In this document: positions 9,523-16,413 of the stretch, one piece after another
How positions within the stretch are numbered: the stretch's first letter is position 1
Layout: the number at the start of each line of letters is the position of its first letter
NCBI GenBank assembly: GCA_029781795.1
Contig: JAKOWB010000152.1
Span: forward strand, 1-43,764
Length of the DNA: 43,764 bases
Direction of reading: 5' to 3'
Origin: Pseudomonadota bacterium
GTDB lineage: Bacteria; Pseudomonadota; Alphaproteobacteria; Kiloniellales; JACOMY01
The notes under the pieces: model-generated
What the model saw: only the letters and a program-made list of their open reading frames with translations
Database searches by the model: none
What the model was told of the DNA's origin: nothing
Position numbers and translations under genes: made by a program

Positions 9523-10611
9523 TCACCCCGGCAGCGCGCCGGTGTAGAGCGAGGCCGGGCGGAGCAGGCGGCCGCTGCGCTGCTGTTCCAGCGCGTGGGC
9601 GATCCAGCCGGCGGTGCGGGCCAGGGCGAAGACCGGGGTGAAGGCCGCGCGCGGGATGCCCAGGGCGTCCAGCAGGATCGCGGTATAGAACTCGACGTTG
9701 GTATCGAGGCGCCGCTGCGGCTTGGCGCGTGCCAGGGCCTCCCGCGCATAGCCCTCCACCGCCGCGGCGAAGCCGAGGTCGGCACCGCCGGCGCCGAGCC
9801 GCTCCACCGCCGCGCGCAGCACCTCGGCGCGCGGGTCGCGCACCTGGTAGATGCGGTGGCCGAAGCCCATCAGCCGCTCGCCGCGCGCCAGCGCGCCGTC
9901 GATCCAGGGCCGGATGTTCGCCGCCGTGCCGATGGCTTCCAGCATGTCGAGCACCGGTCCCGGCGCGCCGCCGTGCAGCGGCCCGGTGAGGGCGCAGTAG
10001 GCGGCCGTGACCGCCATGAAGAGATCGGCGTGGGTCGAGGCCACCACGCGCGCCGCGAAGGTCGAGGCGTTGAGGCCGTGGTCGCTGACCGTCACCAGGT
10101 AGGCGTCGAGCGCCCTGACCTCGCCCACGCCCGCCACCTCGCCGCGCAGCATGCGCAGCGTGTCGGCCGCCTGGCCCAGCGCCGGGTCGGGCGGCAGCGG
10201 TGCCTGCCCGCGCCCCTGCCGCACCAGGGCGGCGACCAGCACCGGCAGGGCGCCCAGGAGTACCGCCGTGTCCGGCAGGCCGGCGACCGGCCGTTGGGCG
10301 GCGATGCCGGCGCGCAGGGCCGCCACGGGCGCCATTCCATCCAGCGCCGGCAGCAGCGCCGCCAGGCGCATGAAGGCGGCGACACGGGCCTGGCCGAGCT
10401 GGCGGCGGAATTGGGCCGGATCGAGCGGCTGGGCGCTGGCCAGCGCCAGCAGGCGGGCGGCCACGCCCTCGAAACTCTCGCTGGCGGCAAGATCGCCGAC
10501 CCGCTGGCCGGCAATGATCAGTTCGCCGCTTTCGCCCGCGACATGGCTGAGGGCGGTCTGCGCGGCGACGACGCCGTCGAGGCCGGCGAGGGGAAGGGTC
10601 TGGACGGACAT
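9523..10611 (-). CDS. Citrate synthase / methylcitrate synthase family protein
   Basis: 362 residues. The ATG at 10611 has a near-perfect AAGGAGGT six nt upstream. It would condense acetyl-CoA (or a related acyl-CoA) with oxaloacetate. Family landmarks: SDHGLNASTF (His178), LTGPLHGGAPG (His213), MGFGHRIYQVRDPR (His252), NVEFYTAILLDALGIP and the C-terminal ARTAGWIAHALEQ. The position of the third catalytic residue, Asp in NVDF of classical citrate synthases, is Glu307 here; I believe Glu is usual in one bacterial subfamily, so activity need not be lost. Divergent, with a 76-bp gap, from a second family member carrying an HTH domain. Probably not the housekeeping gltA because of its short length and pairing. 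Confidence 0.85.
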   Translation of the reverse strand: MSVQTLPLAGLDGVVAAQTALSHVAGESGELIIAGQRVGDLAASESFEGVAARLLALASAQPLDPAQFRRQLGQARVAAFMRLAALLPALDGMAPVAALRAGIAAQRPVAGLPDTAVLLGALPVLVAALVRQGRGQAPLPPDPALGQAADTLRMLRGEVAGVGEVRALDAYLVTVSDHGLNASTFAARVVASTHADLFMAVTAAYCALTGPLHGGAPGPVLDMLEAIGTAANIRPWIDGALARGERLMGFGHRIYQVRDPRAEVLRAAVERLGAGGADLGFAAAVEGYAREALARAKPQRRLDTNVEFYTAILLDALGIPRAAFTPVFALARTAGWIAHALEQQRSGRLLRPASLYTGALPG

Positions 10612-10624
10612 GGAGAGACCTCCT

Positions 10625-10639
10625 TGCTGCATCGCAGCA
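10625..10639. promoter_or_regulatory. Perfect inverted repeat beside the citrate synthase start
   Basis: TGCTGC-ATC-GCAGCA, perfect 6-bp arms, 13 bp upstream of the minus-strand citrate synthase ATG and overlapping the start-proximal leader. Candidate operator, possibly for the HTH-citrate synthase encoded next door. Confidence 0.35.
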
Positions 10640-10662
10640 GGAGACGCCCACTGGCAAATCCG

Positions 10663-10674
10663 ATCAATCTTGAT
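10663..10674. promoter_or_regulatory. Perfect inverted repeat upstream of the HTH-citrate synthase gene
   Basis: ATCAA-TC-TTGAT, perfect 5-bp arms, 13 bp before the plus-strand ATG, in the only AT-rich part of the 76-bp divergent gap. Candidate autoregulatory site; overlap with a promoter is likely given the gap size. Confidence 0.35.
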
Positions 10675-10687
10675 TAAGCTAGTCAAT

Positions 10688-11896
10688 ATGTCAGTCAAGC
10701 CGGCCGAACCGCCCTATCTCACCGCCCGCCAGGCGGCCAGCGAACTCGCCATCACACCGGCCAGCCTCTACGCCTATGTCAGTCGCGGCCTGATCCGCTC
10801 GGAGGCGCAGCCCGGCTCGCGCAACCGGCGCTACCGCGCCGACGACGTGCGTGCGCTGAAGCGGCAGCGGGCGCCGGCGACGCCGGGCAAGGCGGGCGAG
10901 ACCGCCGCGCCGGTGGTGGAGTCGGCCATTTCGACCCTGGCAGAGGACGGCCCGGTCTATCGCGGCGTGCGCGCCCTGCCGCTGGCCGGCGTCGCCAGCC
11001 TGGAGCAGGCGGCCACCTTGCTCTGGGGCGCCGAGAGCGATCCCTTCGCCGCCGACAACCTGCCGCCGGTCAGTCCCACGATGCAGGCGGTCCTGGCCGC
11101 CACGCGGGAGGCCCCGCCGGTGGCGCGCGCGGTGGCGGTACTGGCGCTGGCCAGCGAGGCCGACCCGCGCGCCTTCCACCGCTCGGCCGAGGGTCGGCTG
11201 CTGCTCGGCGGGCGCGTCCTGCGGTTGGTCGCGGCGGCGATCCTGGGCATCGCGCCCGCCGCCCTGCCGCTGCACCGACAGGTGGCGGCGGCCTGGGCGC
11301 CAGGGAACCCCGCCGCCGAGGCGCTGCTGCGCCGTGCCCTGGTGCTGTTGGCCGACCACGAGCTGAACGCCTCGGCCTACACCGTGCGCTGCGCCGCCTC
11401 CACCGGCCTGACGCTCTATGACGCCGTGGTCGCCGGGCTGGTGGCGCTGAAGGGACCGGCGCACGGCGGCGCCGGGCCGCTGGCGGCGCACATGCTGGCC
11501 GGGCTCGCCGCCGGCGACCTGGCGGCGCGGGTGCGCGAGCGCGTGGCCCTGGGCGAGGCCTTCCACGGCTTCGGCCATCCGCTCTATCCGCAGGGCGACC
11601 CGCGCGCCGCCGACCTGCTGGCCGCGCTGGCCGCCAAGGGGCTGGGCGGCGAGATGACCCGCCGCCTGCCGGCGCTGGTGGCCGAGGCCACGGGCCTCCG
11701 GCCCAACATCGACTTTGCCCTGGCGGTGCTGGTGCGCGCCCTTGGGTTGCCGGCCGGGCACGAGATCGCGCTCTTCGCCATCGCCCGCAGCGCCGGCTGG
11801 ATCGCCCATGCCCTGGAGCAGCTCGCCGACGGCCGCCTGATCCGGCCCCGCGCCCGCTATACCGGCCCGCCGCCGGGGCGGAGCATGTCGCGCTAG
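10688..11896 (+). CDS. Helix-turn-helix / citrate synthase fusion protein
   Basis: 402 residues from the ATG at 10688. Residues about 10-60 form a MerR/excisionase-like winged HTH (YLTARQAASELAITPASLYAYVSRGLIRSE, then RRYRADDVRALKRQR). Residues about 90-395 are a citrate-synthase domain: DHELNASAYTVR (His224), KGPAHGGAG (His259), FHGFGHPLYPQGDPRA (His297), PNIDFALAVLVRALGLP with the classical Asp342, and ARSAGWIAHALEQ. All three catalytic positions are therefore filled. The fusion could be a DNA-binding enzyme, a metabolite-sensing regulator that uses the synthase fold as its ligand pocket, or a partner subunit of the divergent paralogue. The open frame upstream of 10688 is only shadow of that paralogue. 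Small fused forms occur in other proteobacteria; I know of no established function. Confidence 0.85.
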   Translation: MSVKPAEPPYLTARQAASELAITPASLYAYVSRGLIRSEAQPGSRNRRYRADDVRALKRQRAPATPGKAGETAAPVVESAISTLAEDGPVYRGVRALPLAGVASLEQAATLLWGAESDPFAADNLPPVSPTMQAVLAATREAPPVARAVAVLALASEADPRAFHRSAEGRLLLGGRVLRLVAAAILGIAPAALPLHRQVAAAWAPGNPAAEALLRRALVLLADHELNASAYTVRCAASTGLTLYDAVVAGLVALKGPAHGGAGPLAAHMLAGLAAGDLAARVRERVALGEAFHGFGHPLYPQGDPRAADLLAALAAKGLGGEMTRRLPALVAEATGLRPNIDFALAVLVRALGLPAGHEIALFAIARSAGWIAHALEQLADGRLIRPRARYTGPPPGRSMSR

Positions 11897-11906
11897 AACC
11901 GAGGCG

Positions 11907-12512
11907 TCACGCGCGGCAACGCAGCGCCACTGCCGGTACCGGGCGCAGTTCGAGCCAATGGATTTCCGGCTCGCGGAAACCGGCCGCCGCGACGTCGCGC
12001 AGCAATTCGTCGGCCAGTGCCTCGGCATCCCGCCGCGTCGCGCCGCGGTGGCGCGGCTGATAGAGTGTCACCAGCACGGCGCCGGACCGCAGCGCGCGAT
12101 GAATGCGGGACAGAGCGTCCCGGCGATCCGACCAGAACTGCACCACATTGACCGAGCAGGCCCGGTCGAAGGGAACCGCCAGCTGACCCAGCCGCTCCAG
12201 TCCGCCAGGCCAGAGGTCGACCCTGGCAGACATGCCGGCCCGGGTGACGCGGCGATGGGCCTGGCGCAGCATTACGTCGGAGTGGTCCAGGCCCACGACG
12301 CGACCCGTGCCGATCCGCGACGCCAATGCCACCAGGCTCAGTCCCGGCCCGCTGCCGATCTCCAGCACGCGTTCACCCGGGCAGGGATCCAGCAGTTCGA
12401 CGGCCCAGCGATTGCGCGCCCGATTCGAGGGGCGGCGCGCCATGATCCAGCCTGCCAAGTGGCCGAGCGGGCCGCTGGGCCGGCCGAACTGCCGGTACAG
12501 CGCCGCACGCAT
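11907..12512 (-). CDS. Class I SAM-dependent methyltransferase
   Basis: 201 residues. Glycine-rich SAM motif I at 49-57 (VLEIGSGPG), then GRVVGLDHSDVML with acidic motif II, and FDRACSVNVVQFW as the motif IV/post region. The substrate is unknown; the UbiE/methyltransferase-11 type fold is broad. I chose the ATG at 12512 because it shares its A with the stop of the preceding gene (TGATG), implying coupled translation; the longer frame to 12560 lies inside that gene. Third gene of the MarR operon, so probably induced by whatever ligand the MarR protein senses. Confidence 0.75.
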   Translation of the reverse strand: MRAALYRQFGRPSGPLGHLAGWIMARRPSNRARNRWAVELLDPCPGERVLEIGSGPGLSLVALASRIGTGRVVGLDHSDVMLRQAHRRVTRAGMSARVDLWPGGLERLGQLAVPFDRACSVNVVQFWSDRRDALSRIHRALRSGAVLVTLYQPRHRGATRRDAEALADELLRDVAAAGFREPEIHWLELRPVPAVALRCRA

Positions 12513-12742
12513 CACTCCTGCCGGTGACTGATCATTCGCCACGCTGCCTGAACCGTGCACGCCACCACCAGCACCAGCACGACGGCGGATAGGCCATGGC
12601 GAAAGGCGGCGGGCGGCGCCGTGAAGAGCTCCACCGCGATCTCATTCCATGTCCAAGTCAAGGCGACGGCGGCAAGCAGGGCCTGGCCGGCGAGCAGCAG
12701 ACTGCGATGCCAAAGAGAGCGACCGACGAGGAACTGCCGCAT
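12512..12742 (-). CDS. Small two-helix membrane protein
   Basis: 76 residues with two hydrophobic segments (about 14-30, LLLAGQALLAAVALTW, and 49-66, LSAVVLVLVVACTVQAAW). No family recognised. AAGGAG lies 8 nt before the ATG, and the ATG overlaps the upstream MarR stop (TAATG), so it is translated in tandem between the regulator and the methyltransferase. Its overlap with both neighbours argues that it is a real gene. Confidence 0.7.
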   Translation of the reverse strand: MRQFLVGRSLWHRSLLLAGQALLAAVALTWTWNEIAVELFTAPPAAFRHGLSAVVLVLVVACTVQAAWRMISHRQE

Positions 12743-13236
12743 TACAGGGTCTCCTTTTCAAGTTTGGTAGAGGAAGCGGCCCGTAACTGGCCGATTTCGG
12801 CCGAAAGCAGGAGGGACAGGCTGCCGAGGGTCGCCATGGTGGTCGCGAGAGCGTCGCCATCGATCGATGCTGCAAGGCGTGCCAGGATCGGCGCCTCGCG
12901 CTGCCGCAAGGCATTGAAGATCGCCGCACCGTCGTCACTCAGCGCCACCAGCGGCGAGCGCTGATGCGCCGGATTGGGCTGCAGCGCGACGAGGTCACGG
13001 CCGACCAGGGCGTCGACCAGCACTTGGATGTGCTGACGCGACACTCGCTTCCGGCGGGCCAGGGTGGCAACGCTGGCGGGGCCCTCAGCCTCCAGCGCCT
13101 CGAGTACCGCACGCTGCGATGCGTTCACGCCGAGATCTGCATGCAGCTCATCGGCCAGGGTTTTCAACTGCTGGAAAAGGCGCCGGATATCGGTCACCAA
13201 GCGTGCCAGATGCAGGGTCTGTTGCGGTCGTCGCAT
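12742..13236 (-). CDS. MarR-family transcriptional regulator
   Basis: 164 residues: N-terminal dimerisation helices (LVTDIRRLFQQLKTLADE), then a winged HTH at about 38-100 (ASQRAVLEALEAEGPASVATLARRKRVSRQHIQVLVDALVGRDLVAL..., wing NPAHQRSPLVALSDDG). It probably represses its own three-gene operon by binding the palindrome at 13260-13276, 24 bp upstream of its start. The ligand is unknown. The palindrome also lies upstream of the divergent korA gene, so cross-regulation is possible. Confidence 0.85.
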   Translation of the reverse strand: MRRPQQTLHLARLVTDIRRLFQQLKTLADELHADLGVNASQRAVLEALEAEGPASVATLARRKRVSRQHIQVLVDALVGRDLVALQPNPAHQRSPLVALSDDGAAIFNALRQREAPILARLAASIDGDALATTMATLGSLSLLLSAEIGQLRAASSTKLEKETL

Positions 13237-13259
13237 CGGTTCGTGTGTACCAACTGAAA

Positions 13260-13276
13260 TGACAAGTTACTTGTCA
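13260..13276. promoter_or_regulatory. 17-bp palindrome, probable MarR operator
   Basis: TGACAAG-TTA-CTTGTCA, perfect 7-bp arms. Size and symmetry fit a MarR dimer, and it lies between the MarR gene (24 bp from its start) and korA (137 bp from its start). The location suggests autorepression; control of korA is less sure. Confidence 0.6.
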
Positions 13277-13413
13277 CCTTAGTCGGAGCGCCAGGCCGCT
13301 TGCAAGACCGAAGTCGCGAATAGGCGCGACCGACCGACCCTGCGACCCCGCTTCCCTTCCGCCCCTGGCGGGTTTCTGCTATGCGGGCGGCCCGAAAAGG
13401 TGGAAGGACTTGG

Positions 13414-15285
13414 ATGCAGACTGCGACCGCCGAGCGGCAGGAGGGGATCGAGCGCCAGCGGCTGGAGAGCGCCGTGGTGCGCTTCGCCGGCGATTCCGGC
13501 GACGGCATGCAGCTGACCGGCGGACAGTTCACCCTGGCGACGGCGCTGGCGGGCAACGACCTCGCGACCTTCCCCGACTTCCCGGCCGAGATCCGCGCCC
13601 CGATCGGCACGACCTTCGGCGTCTCCGCCTTCCAGATCAATTTCGGCGCGCGCGAGATCAAGACCGCCGGCGACCTGGTCGACGTGCTGGTGGCGATGAA
13701 TCCCGCCGCGCTCAAGGTCACCTTGAAGGACGTGAAGCCCGGCGGCCTGCTGATCGTCGACAAGGGCGCCTTCAGCGAGAAGAACCTGGAGAAGGCCGGC
13801 TACAAGGCGAACCCGCTGGCCGATGGCAGCCTCGCCGGCTTCCGCGTGCTCGAGGTCGACATGTCGGCGCAGACGCTGGAGGCGGTGAAGCCCTCCGGCC
13901 TCGGCAAGAAGGACGCCCTGCGCTGCAAGAACATGTGGGCGCTGGGCCTCATCGACTGGATGTTCGACCGGCCGCGCCAGCCCACCGTCGACTACCTGCA
14001 GCGCCGCTTCGGCAAGGAGCCGGCGATCCTGGAGGCGAACCTGGCCGCGCTGGCCGCCGGCCACGCCTTCGGCGAGACGGCCGAGCTCGGCGGCGACCAC
14101 CTGGCCTACTCGGTGCCCAAGGCCGAGATCGCCCCCGGCCTCTACCGCAACGTCACCGGCACCGAGGCGCTGGCCTGGGGCCTGGTGCTGGGCGGGCAAC
14201 TCGCCAGGCTGCCGCTGTGGTTCTGCGGCTATCCCATCACCCCGGCCTCGGCGCTGCTGCACACGCTTGCCGGCATGCGCAACTTCGAGGTCGCGACCTT
14301 CCAGGCGGAGGACGAGATCGCCGCCGTGGCCGCCGCCATCGGCGCCTCCTATGCCGGCTCGCTCGGCGTCACCTCCTCCTCCGGCCCGGGCCTGGCGCTG
14401 AAGACCGAGGCCATCGGCCTCGCCATCGCCTGCGAGCTGCCGCTGGTGATCGTGAACTCGCAGCGCGGCGGGCCCTCGACCGGCCTGCCGACCAAGACCG
14501 AGCAGTCCGACCTCTACCAGGCCGTCTGGGGCCGCAACGCCGACGCGCCGCTGCCGGTCATCGCCGCGCGCTCGCCCGGCGACTGCTTCGACTGCGCGGT
14601 CGAGGCCGTGCGCCTGGCCACCCGCTACATGACGCCGGTGATCCTCTTGACCGACGGCTACCTGGCCAATGCCAGCGAGCCCTGGAAGATCCCCAGCCTC
14701 GCCGACTACGCGCCCTTCCCGGTCAGCTTCCGCCAGGACCCGGCCGGCTTCTCGCCCTTCCTGCGCGATCCTGAAACCCTGGCGCGCGCCTGGGCCAAGC
14801 CCGGCACGCCGGGCCTCGAGCACCGCATCGGCGGCATCGAGCGCGACTACGACACCGGCAACATCTCCTACGAGCCGGAGAACCACCACCGCATGACCAA
14901 GACGCGGGCGGCGAAGATCGACGGCATCGCCCGCGACATCCCCCCGCAGGGCGTCGAGCAGGGCCCCGCGGGCGGCGAGATCGCCGTGGTCGGCTGGGGC
15001 TCCACCTTCGGGCCGATCAGCCGCGCCGTCGGCAACCTGCTGGCCAAGGGCCATTCGGTGGCGCACATCCACCTCAGGCACATCTGGCCGCTGCCGGCCA
15101 ACCTCGGCGCCCTGCTGAAGGGCTATCGCCGCGTGCTGGTGCCGGAGATGAACAACGGCCAGCTCGTCACCCTGCTGCGCGCGCAGTACCTGGTACCGGC
15201 CGAGCCCCTGACCAAGATCGCCGGCCGGCCCTTCCGCATCACCGAGATCGAGGACGCCATCCTGGCGCTTGAGGCGGCCCCATGA
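13414..15285 (+). CDS. korA: 2-oxoacid:acceptor (2-oxoglutarate:ferredoxin) oxidoreductase, fused gamma-alpha subunit
   Basis: 623 residues from the ATG at 13414, preceded by GAAGGA. The N-terminal ~190 residues are the gamma domain (VVRFAGDSGDGMQLTGGQ, PIGTTFGVSAFQI); the alpha (pyrimidine-binding) domain follows with GYPITPASALLHTLAGM, FQAEDEIAAVAAAIGASYAG, TSSSGPGLALKTEAIGLA and QRGGPSTGLPTKTEQSDL; the C-terminal domain starts at about 540 (IAVVGWGSTFGPI). With KorB it converts 2-oxoglutarate plus CoA to succinyl-CoA and reduces ferredoxin. Substrate assignment to 2-oxoglutarate rests on the two-subunit layout common in aerobes; pyruvate or another oxoacid remains possible. Stop and korB start overlap (ATGA). 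Confidence 0.88.
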   Translation: MQTATAERQEGIERQRLESAVVRFAGDSGDGMQLTGGQFTLATALAGNDLATFPDFPAEIRAPIGTTFGVSAFQINFGAREIKTAGDLVDVLVAMNPAALKVTLKDVKPGGLLIVDKGAFSEKNLEKAGYKANPLADGSLAGFRVLEVDMSAQTLEAVKPSGLGKKDALRCKNMWALGLIDWMFDRPRQPTVDYLQRRFGKEPAILEANLAALAAGHAFGETAELGGDHLAYSVPKAEIAPGLYRNVTGTEALAWGLVLGGQLARLPLWFCGYPITPASALLHTLAGMRNFEVATFQAEDEIAAVAAAIGASYAGSLGVTSSSGPGLALKTEAIGLAIACELPLVIVNSQRGGPSTGLPTKTEQSDLYQAVWGRNADAPLPVIAARSPGDCFDCAVEAVRLATRYMTPVILLTDGYLANASEPWKIPSLADYAPFPVSFRQDPAGFSPFLRDPETLARAWAKPGTPGLEHRIGGIERDYDTGNISYEPENHHRMTKTRAAKIDGIARDIPPQGVEQGPAGGEIAVVGWGSTFGPISRAVGNLLAKGHSVAHIHLRHIWPLPANLGALLKGYRRVLVPEMNNGQLVTLLRAQYLVPAEPLTKIAGRPFRITEIEDAILALEAAP

Positions 15286-16298
15286 ACGTGCAGAGCCCCA
15301 TCGCCCGCCAGCCCAAGGACTACGCCACCGACCAGGAGGTGCGCTGGTGCCCCGGCTGCGGCGACTACGCCATCCTGAAGGCGGTGCAGAAGACGCTGGC
15401 CGACCTGCAGTCCGATCCCGCCCAGACCGTCTTCATCTCGGGCATCGGCTGCGCCGCGCGCTTCCCCTACTACCTCGCGACCTATGGCTTCCACACCATC
15501 CACGGCCGCGCGCCGGCGGTGGCGACCGGGGTGAAGCTGGCCAACCCGACCCTGGATGTCTGGGTGGTGGGCGGCGACGGCGACATGCTGTCGATCGGCG
15601 GCAACCACCTGCTGCACGCCCTGCGCCGCAACGTCGACCTGCAGATCCTGCTGTTCAACAACGAGATCTACGGCCTGACCAAGGGCCAGTACTCGCCGAC
15701 CAGCCGGGTCGGCACCCGGTCGCCCTCGACGCCGCAGGGCTCGGTCGACCTGCCGGTCTCGGCCCTGGCCTTCGCGCTGGGTTGCGGCGCGCGCTTCATC
15801 GCCCGCTCCTTCGACACGGCGCAGAAGCACCTGCCGGAGATCCTGAAGCGGGCGCACGCGCACAAGGGCGCGGCGCTGGTCGAGATCCTGCAGAACTGCA
15901 TCGTCTATAACGACAACGCCTTCGAGCACATCACCGACCGCGCCCAGTCGGCCGAGCGCCAGCTCTTCGTCGAGCATGGCAAGCCGCTGCTCTATGCCGG
16001 CGGCAAGAAGGGCCTGCGCCTGAAGCCCGGCACGCTGGCGCTGGAGAGCGTGACCCTGGGCGAGAACGGCGTGACCGAGGCCGACGTCCTGGTCCACGAC
16101 CAGACCGACCGAGCGCTGGCCGGCCTGCTGGCGGCGCTCGACGCCCCGGCCTTCCCGGTCGCCTTCGGCGTACTCTACGACGTGCCCGGCCCGACCTACG
16201 AGGCCGGCGTCGCCCGCCAGGGCGAGGAGGCGCACGGCCGCGCCCCCGCCGACCTGCAGGCCCTGCTGCGACGGGGCCCGACCTGGATGGTCGAGTAG
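15282..16298 (+). CDS. korB: 2-oxoacid:ferredoxin oxidoreductase beta subunit
   Basis: 338 residues. It carries the thiamine diphosphate motif GGDGDMLSIGGNHLLHA with NN at 126-127, and the cysteines that hold the single 4Fe-4S cluster of this class: Cys23 and Cys26 (WCPGCGDYA), Cys57 (GIGCAAR) and Cys168 (ALGCGARF). It starts inside the korA stop codon (ATGA overlap), so both subunits should be made together. Reduced ferredoxin from this enzyme is a possible low-potential electron source for corrinoid re-activation, given that an MttB-family gene follows 115 bp downstream; that link is inference. Confidence 0.88.
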   Translation: MNVQSPIARQPKDYATDQEVRWCPGCGDYAILKAVQKTLADLQSDPAQTVFISGIGCAARFPYYLATYGFHTIHGRAPAVATGVKLANPTLDVWVVGGDGDMLSIGGNHLLHALRRNVDLQILLFNNEIYGLTKGQYSPTSRVGTRSPSTPQGSVDLPVSALAFALGCGARFIARSFDTAQKHLPEILKRAHAHKGAALVEILQNCIVYNDNAFEHITDRAQSAERQLFVEHGKPLLYAGGKKGLRLKPGTLALESVTLGENGVTEADVLVHDQTDRALAGLLAALDAPAFPVAFGVLYDVPGPTYEAGVARQGEEAHGRAPADLQALLRRGPTWMVE

Positions 16299-16413
16299 CG
16301 GCCGCCCGCCACGCCGCGTTCCGACGCCGCCGCGTCGCTAGTCCGACAGAGGGCCCAAAGGCCCCGCACCACACTCCGGCCGAAAACCGCCCTTCCCTTA
16401 GAGGATTCCGGCC

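Noticed and set aside
9461..10657. N-terminal extension of the serine hydrolase
   Set aside because: It is the out-of-phase shadow of the citrate synthase gene; a signal peptide begins at the ATG at 9460.
13279..15081. 600-residue minus-strand frame opposite korA
   Set aside because: Antisense shadow; korA has intact motifs on the other strand and a good ribosome-binding site.
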